A stretch of 64,000 nucleotides of DNA from Anaerotruncus sp. (GTDB taxonomy: Bacteria > Bacillota > Clostridia > Oscillospirales > Acutalibacteraceae), in the NCBI GenBank assembly GCA_022009795.1, contig CP091724.1:620001-684000 (forward strand), read 5' to 3'. Shown in pieces: positions 31,401 to 41,180 of this stretch (its first letter is position 1; each line of letters begins with the position of its first letter). The notes under the pieces are model-generated. The model made no database searches and had not been told where the DNA came from. It was given only the letters and a program-made list of their open reading frames with translations. Both the position numbers and the translations under genes were made by a program.

Positions 31401-31429
31401 TTGATTATTACCATAAATGATGATAAAAT
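31401..31429 (+). promoter_or_regulatory. Promoter of rnhA, extended -10
   Basis: TTGATT at 31401-31406, 17-base spacer, TAAAAT at 31424-31429 preceded by TGA. It diverges from the RNase J promoter; the two -35 elements are about 23 bases apart. Confidence 0.65.
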
Positions 31430-31477
31430 ATTCGCATATTGATCTTAAATAAAACAAACCCATGAAAGGTATGAACA

Positions 31478-31915
31478 ATGAAAAAGCTTGATATATATAC
31501 CGACGGTGCATGCAGCGGCAATCCCGGCAAAGGCGGTTGGGGTGCGGTGCTTGTTTATAAAGGCGCAGAAAAAAAGAAATCAGCGGTTCGGAAAAAGCAA
31601 ACAACAAACAACAGAATGGAGCTTACGGCCGTAATTAAGGCGCTTCAGCTTCTTAAAGAGCCGTGTGAGGTTAATCTTACAACCGATTCAAAATATGTTT
31701 GCGATGCCGTAAATAAAGGCTGGGTTTACGGTTGGAAAAAGAAAGGCTGGATTAAATCCGACAAAAAGCCCGCATTAAATGTTGATTTGTGGGAGGAACT
31801 TCTTGAGCAGCTTAAAATTCACGATGTAACTTTTAATTGGGTTAAAGGCCACAACGGCCATCCGTATAACGAAAGATGCGATAAATTGGCTGTAAGCGAA
31901 TACCAAAGGCTGTAA
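31478..31915 (+). CDS. rnhA: Ribonuclease HI
   Basis: Endonuclease for the RNA strand of RNA-DNA hybrids, 145 residues. MKKLDIYTDGACSGNPGKGG carries the first Asp; NNRMELTAVIKAL the Glu; TTDSKYVCDAV the second Asp; KGHNGHPYNERCDKLA the His and final Asp. The segment KKKSAVRKKQTTNNR appears to be a short out-of-phase stretch; the alternative reading EISGSEK would restore the usual ISG.EKETTNNRME-type sequence, so two compensating indels are likely between 31573 and 31605. AAAGGTATGAAC precedes the start. It encodes a second RNase H besides rnhB. Confidence 0.93.
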   Translation: MKKLDIYTDGACSGNPGKGGWGAVLVYKGAEKKKSAVRKKQTTNNRMELTAVIKALQLLKEPCEVNLTTDSKYVCDAVNKGWVYGWKKKGWIKSDKKPALNVDLWEELLEQLKIHDVTFNWVKGHNGHPYNERCDKLAVSEYQRL

Positions 31916-31916
31916 A

Positions 31917-31955
31917 AAACGCACGGTTTGGGTTTTTATCCGAAACCGTGCGTTT
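31917..31955 (+). terminator. Bidirectional terminator between rnhA and the acyltransferase gene
   Basis: ACGCACGGTTT / AAACCGTGCGT stem with TTTTTA after it on plus and a T run on minus. It separates two convergent genes. Confidence 0.88.
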
Positions 31956-32777
31956 TTATTTCTTTATCCAGCAAATTCCCTCGCCGAATTTGCCGCCCGA
32001 AAGCTTAAATTCAACCGCGCTTTTTTGAAGTGAGGTGTTCTGCGGCAACGCCGCGATTTTGCGCTTGGAGCGAATCGGCACAGAAATCCCGAAAATTCTT
32101 TCAAATGCCTGTGCTTCGTTATAAATCGAATACCCGTATTCAAACAGCTCCGCAAACTTTATTATATTAGCGGATTTTTTCATAAACTTTGCATTGCCTT
32201 TGAAAAGCAGCCAACTTTCGCAAATGAAGTAATCATATTCAAACTCGGAAAAATATTCGGCAAAAAAGCGGCGCGCATAATCGATTGATTTTTTTACATT
32301 CTTCAATATCAAGATTTGCGGCCTTCGGAATATGAATATAAATCAAATTATCCCCGCGCGAAAAACGGCAGCTTAGAATAATCAAACAAAATATTTTTTT
32401 ACTCGGAAACAGCTGAAATTGCAGTCTGCCGAGCCTGAAAAGTTCAAAGCGAACATGATTTTTCAGCCACCGAAAATTTGAAAGGCCTTTGTTTGCGTTT
32501 TCTTCACACCATATGCCAATGTCGGAAATTGTGTCAAAAAAACACATCGTCCGATATGCGGTTTTTTTAACATAATCTTTATGTGTGTATTCAAATGCTT
32601 TTAAAACACAGGCAAGGCGAAATAAATCGGATTTGTTATTCAGGCATAAATCGTTGCCTAAATAAAACTTTTCGGCAGTTTTATTTATTTTAGCGCCGTG
32701 TTTTTTTCATAATAGCGGCAAACCTTTTCACACAAATCACGCTCAATTCCCGCTTTTTGCGCATAGAGCAGGCTCAT
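31956..32777 (-). CDS. Acyltransferase domain-containing protein (DUF5596-like), frame-broken
   Basis: About 273 residues. From ATG 32775-32777 the reading is MSLLYAQKAGIERDLCEKV, then LFRLACVLKAFEYTHKDYV, FFDTISDIGIWCEENANKGL, WLKNHVRFELFRLGRLQFQ, YDYFICESWLLFKGNAKFMK, EAQAFERIFG and QNTSLQKSAVEFKLSGGKFG. This matches my recollection of a Clostridia family annotated as acyltransferase (GNAT-like C-terminus); its substrate is not known. Breaks near 32700, 32560, 32400 and 32290. The start overlaps the stop of the preceding membrane protein (ATGA), so the two are probably translated together. Confidence 0.65.
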
Positions 32778-33374
32778 TGTGCCGAATCTGCTGCCGCAGT
32801 GGTTTGAGCGGCGGTTGCCGTTTCCGAAGCGGCAGTCAATCCGCTTGAATGAACATGTTTAATTTCGAATTTGATATTATAACTTTCAAGCAGGGGCAAA
32901 ATTTCTTCTGAAAAGAATGTTGGATCAGCATTTTCGTCTTGAACAACAAATGAAGTTCCCTCGTCAAGATATTTAATTTCCCTGGTTAAGCCCTCAATAC
33001 CGTCAACCTCGGTGCCTTCGAAGAATATTGCAGTGCCTTTAACTGTTATAATTCCGGCATAGCGATTTCCCTCGGTGGTTTGTTCGGCGGTTTGAGGCGC
33101 AGTTGTTTCCTTATTTGAAATTTTTGCAAGAGTGCCGCTGAAATAAAGATAGCAAAATACGGCAATAAGCACAACAAGAAAAACAATAATAACAGGCCAT
33201 TTGCTGCTTTTTTTCTCTTTTTTGAAGCGATGCCGCTCAAGAGTTGCGGTTTCTTCTTCAATATGGGTTTTATTGAGATCGGCTTCGGCACTTACATCCT
33301 GATAGGATGCATCGGTTACTTTATGCACAACAAGAGGATTATCAAGCTTTTTCCTCATCAAATTCATTATTCAC
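32774..33374 (-). CDS. Membrane-anchored protein of unknown function
   Basis: About 200 residues. A GTG at 33372-33374 with GAGGAGAAT upstream gives VNNEFDEEK, which joins LDNPLVVHKVTDASYQD after one frame change near 33345; the later ATG at 33367 reads a less plausible MNLMRKK. A charged cytoplasmic part of about 57 residues is followed by one transmembrane helix (WPVIIVFLVVLIAVFCYLYF), then an outside domain of about 95 residues (NRYAGIITVKGTAIFFEG, FFSEEILPLLESYNIKFEI) and a Thr/Ala-rich tail. No family recognised. Its promoter shares a palindrome with the divergent ROK kinase gene. Confidence 0.7.
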
Positions 33375-33406
33375 GGTAATTCTCCTCTCAATAAATAATT
33401 TAGTAA

Positions 33407-33435
33407 ATAATAGCACAATCCATAATTTTTTTCAA
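33407..33435 (-). promoter_or_regulatory. Promoter of the membrane protein/acyltransferase pair
   Basis: TTGAAA at 33430-33435 (minus strand), 17-base spacer, TATTAT at 33407-33412 preceded by TGC. The -35 forms the left half of the palindrome at 33430-33447. Confidence 0.7.
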
Positions 33436-33447
33436 TATATATTGAAA
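33430..33447. promoter_or_regulatory. 18-bp perfect palindrome spanning two divergent -35 elements
   Basis: TTTCAATATATATTGAAA is identical on both strands. Its ends are the TTGAAA -35 elements of the two divergent promoters, so any dimeric protein bound here would control both. Confidence 0.6.
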
Positions 33448-33470
33448 TTAAAATGCCGTGCTGATATAAT
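33442..33470 (+). promoter_or_regulatory. Promoter of the ROK kinase gene, extended -10
   Basis: TTGAAA at 33442-33447, 17-base spacer, TATAAT at 33465-33470 preceded by TGA, about 32 bases before the start codon. Confidence 0.8.
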
Positions 33471-33502
33471 GAAAATATAAAAAAAGAAACGGAGATTATG
33501 CC

Positions 33503-34384
33503 ATGAAAATTCTTGCATTTGACATAGGTGGCACAAATATAAAATATGCCGTTTGCAACGAGCGTTTTGAATTGGGCGAGCTTCAATCCATACCCACGCA
33601 GGCGGCTAAGGGCGGCCAGCATATAATAAATACAATTATTGAAATCATCGCCTCTTACGATGATATTGACCGCGTGGCGATAAGCACTGCAGGCCAGGTT
33701 GACTCCGAAAACGGCATAGTTGTTTATTCAAGCGACAATATCCCCCTACTACACAGGCATGCTTGTAAAAATTGTGGAAACCAAAACAGGAATACCCACG
33801 ATTGTTGAAAAACGATGTTAATGCGGCGGCTCTCGGAGAGGCAATTTTCGGCGCGGCAAAAGGTTACAGCGATTTTGTGTGCCTTACCTTCGGCACGGGA
33901 ATAGGCGGCGCAATTTATGTAAACAACAGTCTTTACAAAGGCTGCAATTCCTCCGCAGGCGAATTCGGGCACATAATCACACACGCCGGCGGCAGACCGT
34001 GCCCCTGCGGCGGTGAGGGCTGCTATGAGCAATATGCCTCGGCAAAAGCGCTTACGCAGGCGGTTGAAAAGGTTACGGGTGAAGAGATGAACGGCTTTCA
34101 AATATTCAGCAAAAACAGCCTGCTTGATCCGGAAATACGCCATGTTGTGGATACTTGGATAGATGAAATTATAATCGGATTAAAGAGCATTATATACACA
34201 TTTAATCCCCAGCTTCTGGTGCTCGGCGGCGGAATTATGAGCGAGGAATACATTATTGAACTTATAGACAGGAAAAATCTATAAAGAGCTTATGGAAACC
34301 TTCAGAAGCGTTAAAATAGTAAACACCGAGCTCGGCAACAACGCCGCGTTACTCGGTGCAGCATACAAAGCGGCAAAAAAATAA
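33503..34384 (+). CDS. ROK family sugar kinase (glucokinase-like), frame-broken
   Basis: Cytoplasmic hexose kinase family, about 293 residues. MKILAFDIGGTNIKYAVCN holds the phosphate-binding DIGGT; TIVENDVNAAALGEAIFGAA, LTFGTGIGGAIYVN and SAGEFGHIITHAGGRPCPCG lead into GEGCYEQYAS, giving the ROK zinc motif (His plus CxCGxxGC). VLGGGIMSEE follows. Breaks near 33745-33800 and 34275. TAA 34382-34384. CGGAG lies ten bases before the ATG. Glucose, N-acetylmannosamine or another hexose may be the substrate; the operon gives no hint. Confidence 0.85.
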
Positions 34385-34405
34385 AATAAGCGTTTCACGC
34401 AGCAA

Positions 34406-34434
34406 AAAGCCTCGGAAAATCCGAGGCTTTTTTA
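34406..34434 (+). terminator. Terminator between the ROK kinase and the WYL regulator genes
   Basis: AAAGCCTCGGA / TCCGAGGCTTT with an AAA loop and a T run on both strands, placed between convergent genes. Confidence 0.9.
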
Positions 34435-34456
34435 ATGCTAAATTTTTTCGAGTTTA

Positions 34457-35451
34457 TCAAGAATATAAATTCGCGATTTTTTCGGTTTTTTCTTTAATTA
34501 AATCAACAAGGCGACGCGGTTCTTCAACCTTGATTTGATCGCCGAATTGCATAATCCAGGAAACAAGTCCGTCACTCACCGCAACATCAACCGTGGTGCG
34601 AAAATGGTTTACATCCACACCATCAAGCTTGATTTTTTCGCCGAATCTGTCAAGTATCTGCTCTCTTAAATCAAGATTGCAAACAAATGTTACCGGCATA
34701 ACATCGCCGCCGAACATGTTAAACATCTTTGAGGTGTAATCGGCAATATCAAAGCCGTCTTTATAATCACAGCATTCCCACACGGGGCGCGACGGGATTT
34801 GCAAAACGATTATATTGCGAATTCTGTCGAGCCTCATGCTCATCAAATTATCGTGGCTTTCTTTGTTGCAGATAAGATAGTAATTATCGTTTTTTTCCAC
34901 ACAAGCCCGTAAGGAGAAACAACAAAGGTTTTTAACCGTGTAGGATTTCTTTTTCTTTGTCAATTTTTTTCTTGTTCGGTATTGAAATTTAACCTTTTCA
35001 CAGTTTTTTTATCGCCACATCAAGCATATTTATCGTGCGATAAATTTCTTCATTATTGCACTTATTCGCTACTTCACAGTATACCTGCGAAGTCAGTTCG
35101 TTTGCCTGATTTACGGAAAGCAGATTTTTAAGTTTTTCTGTTAAATCGGTTGTTTTTTTAGGTGTGATAAAGCCTGCGGAATTAACCGCATCTATCAGCA
35201 GCTTGATTTCGGCAGGCTCAAAAGCGCGCTCTTTAAGATAAAATCCTTTTTTTGCACCGGAAGAGCTTAAAACAGGCACATTTATGTTATTAAGCGCCTT
35301 GATATCGGAATAAATGCTTTTTCTTTCACAGGTTATTCCGTGTTCGGAAAGAAGCTCGATAAGCTGCGTTGTGGAGACGGGATTATCGGCATCGGAATAT
35401 TTCTTTAAAAAAATTATATATTAACAGTGTTTTAACTTTTGAAGATTGCAC
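34457..35451 (-). CDS. WYL domain-containing transcriptional regulator, frame-broken
   Basis: About 331 residues. From a GTG at 35449-35451 (AGAGGTGA upstream) the reading VQSSKVKTLLIYNFLKKYS, TTQLIELLSEHGI and RKSIYSDIKALNN is a winged-helix DNA-binding domain of the HTH_11 type. The middle helical part (RAFEPAEIKLLIDAVNSAG) and a WYL domain (VSPYGLVWKNDNYYLIC, SMRLDRI) follow, with a C-terminal WCX-like extension. Breaks near 35405, 34990-34960 and 34905. The ribosome binding site coincides with the end of the PBP gene six bases upstream, so it is coupled to that gene. Ligand and targets are unknown. Confidence 0.85.
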
Positions 35452-35456
35452 AAAGT

Positions 35457-36972
35457 TCACCTCTTTTGCAGTGTACCATAATTATTATAATTTTTTTCAA
35501 CTATGGCTCTGAATATAGGGCAGCAATCTCCCGCACCGCTTTTTCCGTTTTCTGTCATAACCACAATTGCGTATTCGGGATTATCATACGGATAAACGCC
35601 GGCAAACCAAGTGTTAAGAATTTCAGTGCCGTTTTCATATCTCCCGCTTTGCGCGGTTGAGGTTTTGCCGGCAGAAAGCTTTTTGCAGTCGGCCGTCCTT
35701 CCCGTGCCGCTCTCAACCACATAGCGCATATAGCTTAAAACGGTTTTCGATGTGCCTCTTGAAATTATTTCCCTTTGCGGAGCCGTTTGTGCCGGCAAAT
35801 AATTGCCGGCGCCGTCAATTTCACCGAGTATAAATTGCGGTTGCTTAAATGAACCGCCGTTTGCAACGGCACACAAAGCCGCACAAAAGACAGCGGCGAA
35901 GCGGTAAGCTTTACCCTGCCCGAAGCCGAAAAGCGCAAGCTGACCGCTTGATTTCAAATCATTATCGCTCGGCAAATTGCCTGAAAGCAAATCATAATTT
36001 TTCATCAGCGAATAATTTACTCCGAACCCGAAATCACGCGCGGTTTTAAGCAGTTTATCCGCACCGAGGGTAAGCGCAAGCTTAATAAAATAGCAATTGC
36101 AGGAATTTGCAAGCGCGGTTTTAATATTTTGCTCACCGTGCGCCTTTTTCGTTTTGGCATGAAAATTCGGTGTCGCCCACGGTGATTCTTCCGGTGCAGG
36201 TGTAGTCGAGCGTAATGCCGTATTCCTCTGCGCAGGAGGCAACAATGATTTTAAAAGCAGAGCCGACGGAATATTGCATCAGCGCTCTGTTAAGCCCGTC
36301 GTTTTCTGCCGAATACAGCGCCAAAATTTCTGAGGTAGACGGATTCATAACAACAACCGCGCCCTTTTTTTCATATTTTTGAGCCGCCTCTTCCGCTATT
36401 TTTTGAATACGCGAATCAACAGACACAATCACACCCGTCGCGGCATTTGGGTCAACATAATCGCTCAGTGTTTCATTATCCCCGTCCAGAAATCTTCCTT
36501 TTGCATCCACGGCGAAATTTATTTTCTTTTCTTCAACAGTGTCATTATACGATTTGGCAACCAAATCGGCAATCTGATTTTTATCCGACGAAACCGTGTC
36601 TATAAGCTTAATATATTTACAATCGGCATAAACATCTGTTTGCTTCAATATGGGATAGCCCTTTTCAAGTTCTTTTTTTAAATTTTCCGAATTTCATTTT
36701 TTTATCAAAAAAAGCAATTCAAGCTCGGCAAGGCATTTTTTTCATTAGGTTTAATCACCGCCACAAGCGTGTTTTTTTATTATTATTCAATTTTTTTCTT
36801 GTTTTTTTGTCATATACCGTTTGCGATATTCTGCTAACGGTAAGAGAATAGCTGTTGTAGCCAGAAGAAACCGTATAGCTCTTGCTGAAAAATTATATAT
36901 CCTGTTCTTCCCACCGCCGACGCAAACAAAAAGCGACACGGCACAGGCAATACAAACGATACGCCTTGGCAT
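35457..36972 (-). CDS. Class B penicillin-binding transpeptidase with KTS variant motif, frame-broken
   Basis: Peptidoglycan transpeptidase, about 500 residues. MPRRIVCIACAVSLFVCV is a membrane anchor; SYSLTVSRISQTVYD and RLVAVIKPNEK form the early N-terminal module. DAKGRFLDGD and VIVSVDSRIQKIAEEAAQK precede ALMQYSVGSAFKIIVAS, where SAFK is the SxxK nucleophile. ANSCNCYFIKLA gives SxN as SCN, and LSAGKTSTAQSGRYENG gives KTS instead of the usual KTG. Breaks near 36860-36680 and 36140. Start ATG 36970-36972 with CGGAGG that lies inside a terminator-like hairpin. It is smaller than typical PBP2 or FtsI, and its role (elongation, division or sporulation) cannot be told. Confidence 0.82.
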
Positions 36973-37009
36973 AAAAAAAGCACCTCCGTGATATTATTCA
37001 CGAAAGTGC
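36973..37009 (-). terminator. Terminator hairpin of the U32 peptidase gene that contains the PBP ribosome binding site
   Basis: On the minus strand GCACTTTCGTGA / TCACGGAGGTGC form a 12-bp stem (two G-T pairs) with an ATAATA loop, followed directly by seven T and the ATG of the PBP gene. The right arm holds GGAGG. Confidence 0.75.
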
Positions 37010-37014
37010 CTGTT

Positions 37015-38241
37015 TTAATCTCTTTTTCTTCTGAAAACGGCATCGGAAGAAATTTCTCGATCAACCGAAAATGAATAAACATCCGTTGCTTTATTTGCGA
37101 CCGAAACAAATTCCTCATCTTTTTCATTAAAAAGATTTTGAACCGTGATTTTATAAGGCTTTTTAAACGGCTCAACAACTTCAAGCTCTTCGCCGTCAAA
37201 AAATCTGTTTCGCTGTTCAACGGTAAGCTTGCCGTTTTCGCAGGATTTATAGACCGCACAAACATCCCACGCGCGCTCATAGCCGCCGTTATCGGTTACC
37301 TGGCCGTTTTGAATCGGGCCGAAATAGAAGCCGGTGGTATATTTTCTGTGGCTTATTTTATCAATTTCGCCTTTTATCCAATCCGGAAGCACAAAATCTG
37401 CCGATGGATTTTTAAGATATTCGTCTATCGCGGCACGATAAGCATAAGTTACCATGGCTGTGTAATATTCACTTTTTGCTCTGCCCTCTATCTTAAAGGA
37501 ATCTATGCCCGCGTCAACAAGCTCGGGAATATGCTCTATCATGCAAAGATCGCGCGAATTGAAAATATACGCGCCCTCTTTTTCCTCATTTATCGGGAAA
37601 TACTCACCGGGGCGTTTTTCCTCCATAAGATAATATTTCCAACGGCATGGCTGTGCGCAATCTCCCCTGTTGGCATCTCTGCCCGTAAGATAATTTGAAA
37701 GAGTGCATCTGCCGCTGAAGCTCATGCACATTGCACCGTGCACAAAAGCCTCAATTTCAAGCTTGGGATTGCATTTATCGCGAATGGTTTTGATTTCATC
37801 AAGCGAAAGTTCGCGTGCCGTAACAATTCGCGTTGCGCCCATATCATAAAATGCGTTTGCGGAGGCGTAGTTTACTATGCCCGCCTGAGTTGATATATGC
37901 ACATCAACATTCGGCGCATATTTTTTTGCCGCCGCCAAAACTCCCATATCCGCAATAATAAACGCGTCAACACCGATATCTTGCGCATATTTCAAAAAAT
38001 CGGGCAAAAACGGAATTTCATCATTTCTCGGCAGGGTGTTGCAGGTTATATAAATCTTTTTATTTTTGGCTGTGAACAAGCTCAACAGCCTCTTTTTAAT
38101 TCATTGCCGTTCAAATTGGACGGATTGGTGCGCATGCCAAACATACTGCCTGCGCAATAAACGGCATCTGCACCGAACTTAGCCGCAAGGCGAAGTCTTT
38201 TAAAAATCACCCGCAGGTGAAAGTAATTCGATATTTCTCAT
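37015..38241 (-). CDS. Peptidase U32 family protein (tRNA hydroxylation type), frame-broken
   Basis: About 409 residues. MRNIELLSPAGDFKRLRLAAKFGADAVY begins the fold (read with one frame change), then KKIYITCNTLPRNDEI, VHISTQAGIVNYASANAFYD and the U32 signature EAFVHGAMCMSFSGRCTLSN with GDCAQPCRWKY. These Cys residues may bind an Fe-S cluster. Relatives (TrhP/YrrO) take part in prephenate-dependent 5-hydroxyuridine formation in tRNA rather than proteolysis, which is the more probable role. The region 37015-38085 is in one frame; breaks near 38203 and 38085. It directly follows the mltG stop. Confidence 0.88.
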
Positions 38242-39503
38242 TTAATCATCAATAGCTGAGATAAGGCGCATATTTTTTTGAATTTGCGACTTAAACTCCG
38301 AATAGGTTTTTGCTGTGTATAATTTGCCGTTATTATCATGGAAGAAGAAATAATCATCATTATCTTCGGGATAAAGCGCAGCTTCGATTGCAACCTTGCC
38401 GGGATTGCAAATCGGCCCCTCGGGCAAGCCCTTAACCGTTGATGTTGAAGCGGTGCTGTAATAGGTTAAATAATAATCGGCGGTGTGTGCCGAAGTTGAA
38501 GAAAGCGCCGGCGCAACCTTATTGTTTATATAATCCGTAGTTGACTGGCAGCCGAGCGAAGGATAATTGGTGGTGTCTTGAAGCCTGTTTTTCAATAACG
38601 GCAGCAATTGTTTTTCATCTGATCGTTTGAGCCGGCTTCTGCCTGAACTATTGAAGCGATTGTAATTATTTCATTCATGGAATAGCCCATTTCCTGTGCT
38701 CTTTTGCGATATTCCTCCGGAATTTGCTTTTCTGTTTGCTCCAGGAATTTCTCAATAACGCTTGACGCGCTTTGACCCACATAAAATTCATAGGTATCGG
38801 GGAAAAGATAGCCCTCAAGCCTGTATGGAACGGATTCTTTTGCCTTAAGACCCGATACGAGCGAATACGAAAAATTCGGTAGAATCGATAACGGAAAGAA
38901 GCGCAGCTTTGTCGCAAACCTCATTTTTCAACAAGTTTATCAATAATTTCGGGCACAGTATAGCCCTCGGGAATCATAACCTTAACCGTTTCCGTGGTTT
39001 CGGGCGTGCCCATCATACTTGTGAGCATGCCTTCAAGGCCCATTTTTCCGTTAAGATAATAAACGCCTGCCTGAAACGGTGCCTCGATATCGTAAGAACC
39101 GACAACCTTTGACGCCAGCTTGATATAAAACTTGCAAAAGTTTTTGCACTTAATCAAATGGTTTTCGGCAAGCACATCAACGGCATCGGAGGTGTTATCA
39201 ATTTCCTGAGCATAGCTTACGGTTACGGAATCCTTGGATTTTGTGATTCCGAAAAATATCATTTAAGCAGAAAATCGCATAAACGGAAATAACCATGGAA
39301 ACGGCAATAACAATAATGAAAAACCAGTAAGTTGACGCAACACCGCCCTTTTTGCCTTTGGCTTTTGACGCAGCTTTTGCAGCAGGCTTTTTATCGGTTT
39401 TAACACCGGAATAATCCTGATTTGTAAAATATATATCTTTTTTCGGCGAATCCGCGTTTCCTATATTTACACCGTTTTCTTCTTTTTTGAAATTATCGGG
39501 CAT
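38242..39503 (-). CDS. mltG: Endolytic transglycosylase MltG, frame-broken
   Basis: Membrane-bound glycan-strand terminase, about 420 residues. A Lys/Ala-rich cytoplasmic tail (PAAKAASKAKGKKGG) is followed by a transmembrane helix (YWFFIIVIAVSMVISVYAIF). A LysM-like region has VMIPEGYTVPEIIDKLVEK. The YceG domain has LEGYLFPDTYEFYVGQ, ITIASIVQAEAG with the catalytic Glu, and GLPEGPICNPGKVAIEAAL. Start ATG 39501-39503 with AAAGGAGG. Breaks near 39235, 38925 and 38600. Next to ruvX in many Firmicutes, but here it lies beside folate and U32 genes. Confidence 0.92.
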
Positions 39504-39518
39504 AAATCGCAGCCTCCT

Positions 39519-40092
39519 TTACAAAGTAATAATTCCCGTTTGAGTGATTATGTAATCAACCGATACATCGTATTTATCAATCGGCAGTGAATTCTGAATC
39601 AATTCATTATAGCACAAACCGGCGGTTTTTAATTGTAAATTTTTCTCTAAAAAAATCTGTCATAATATCCTTTGCCGTAACCGAGCCTGAAGCCTTTTTA
39701 AATCAAAAACAAAGCCCCGGAACAAGGCAAAGCGCATCCGAATAATCGGTGATTTTGCAGCATTTATCTGTGTTCGGCTCAAGAATACCGTACATTCCCC
39801 TGTTTAAATCATTGAAAGAAGCAACAAAATAAAATTCCATATTTCCGCAACTGTCAAGGCAAAGCGGAAATGCAACGGCTTTTTCCGTCTGCAAAGGCCG
39901 CGCTTATAATACGGCTTGTAGATATTTCGGAACCGTAAGAAGAATAGCAAAAGTAAAAAGCCTGCAATTTTTTTATACAAATCGGAATTCAGAAATATAT
40001 CTGATATGAGTTTATCCTTTTTTTCGATTTATCCGAAATTTCGGCGCGGCGCGATTTCATTTCTTTTTCTGAGCTTTGATTTTTATTTGCAT
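39519..40092 (-). CDS. 5-formyltetrahydrofolate cyclo-ligase, frame-broken
   Basis: ATP-dependent enzyme returning 5-formyl-THF to 5,10-methenyl-THF. Reconstructed blocks: KKEMKSRRAEISDKSK, FYFCYSSYGSEISTSRII, AFADGKAVAFPLCL and LVPGLCFDLKGFRLGYGKGY, then YDRFL, the phosphate/folate-binding region typical of the family. The C-terminus reads DKYDVSVDYIITQTGIITL, ending at 39519. About 190 residues. The start is unclear: ATG 40090-40092 or 40058-40060 (MKSRRAEIS), and both would overlap the DJ-1 gene end. Breaks near 39900, 39700, 39640 and 40040. No good ribosome binding site is seen for either start. Confidence 0.82.
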
Positions 40093-40628
40093 TGGATTGA
40101 CTTGAAAATTCTTTTGTGCTTCGGCTTCACCGCAAAGCCTTTCAACTATTTTTAAGGCCGAATTCAACCGAAACACCCGCGCCCTTTGCGGTTATGGCAT
40201 TACCGTCTGCCGCAACAAATTCGTCGGTTTCAACACGGTCAACAAGATACTCCTCAAATCCGGGATAACATACGGCTTTTTTTGCCCGCAAGCACACCGA
40301 GCTTTCCGGGAACAGACGGACCCGCGCAAATGGCGCAAAACAAGCTTGCCCGCATCATTTGCCTCGCAAACGCAGTTTTTTTAACAAAATCTGAAGCGTC
40401 AAGATTTGTTACGCCGGGCATACCTCCGGGCACAACAACCGCCTCGGCATTATTCATATCAACATCTTTTTCTCTTATATCGGCCACAACCTTAACACCG
40501 CAGGATGATTCGATGACATCATCACCGATACCAACGGTTTTAACATCAAGCTTTGCGCGGCGCATCATATCAACGGGCGCCATAGCCTCTGTTATTTCAA
40601 AGCCGTTTGCAAGAAAAACATAAATCAT
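40057..40628 (-). CDS. DJ-1/PfpI family protein (YajL-like), frame-broken
   Basis: Class I glutamine amidotransferase-like fold of about 185 residues, probably a protein/nucleotide deglycase or chaperone-type enzyme. MIYVFLANGFEITEAMAPVD contains the conserved Glu of the elbow; AVVVPGGMPGVTNL and CAICAGPSVPGKLGVL carry the nucleophilic Cys. After a break near 40290 the reading is GFEEYLVDRVETDEF, TAKGAGVSVEFGLKIVERLC. CGGAGATG precedes ATG 40626-40628. The C-terminal end near 40057 is tentative because of a further frame change at about 40110-40160. Confidence 0.85.
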
Positions 40629-40658
40629 ATCAACATCTCCGTTTTATCTAAAATACTT

Positions 40659-41180
40659 TCAATCATTATCAAGCCCCGTGCCGCCGTCAGGCAAACAAAG
40701 CGCAGAGTAAATCATTCCTTTAGGATATTCAAAATCGCTGCCATCAAACAAAAAGTCGAACACAATTTCATTGCTTTCATTAAACGAAATTCTGTTTTCC
40801 CTTCTCTCGCCGGAATAAAGCTTTGTTTCAAATCCGAAGCGGGAATAAAAGCAAAAAAGGGATTCGCTTGCGGGAATAAGCCACAGGAAATCATATCCTA
40901 GCGATTTCGAATATTCAATCAGGCTTCCCGAAATGCCCCTACCTCTGAATTCCGGCAGCGTGCACACGGCATAAACATATGCTCCTTTTTTTTCGCAATA
41001 GCTGCAATCAACAAGAAAAAGCATGGAAACCGGCTTATCATCACAGAAAGCACCGAGGCATTTTTTATGCACACAGTTTTTATAAAAATATTCAACCGTT
41101 TTATCGTCGTCGCCCGCGAAAACATTAAGCCACAGTGATTTTATTTGCTTTAAATCATCGATAAAAGCAATATCAGCCAT
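40659..41180 (-). CDS. GNAT family N-acetyltransferase
   Basis: Single-frame gene of 173 residues starting MADIAFIDDLKQIKSLWLN. The acetyl-CoA motif is AVCTLPEFRGRGISGSLIEY (RGRGISG at about residues 82-88), followed by YDFLWLIPASESLFCFYSRF, the usual beta5-alpha4 segment. The substrate is unknown. AAGGAG is eleven bases upstream of ATG 41178-41180, and the start overlaps the end of the DUF2156 gene by eight bases. One of the few unbroken genes here. Confidence 0.85.
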   Translation of the reverse strand: MADIAFIDDLKQIKSLWLNVFAGDDDKTVEYFYKNCVHKKCLGAFCDDKPVSMLFLVDCSYCEKKGAYVYAVCTLPEFRGRGISGSLIEYSKSLGYDFLWLIPASESLFCFYSRFGFETKLYSGERRENRISFNESNEIVFDFLFDGSDFEYPKGMIYSALCLPDGGTGLDND

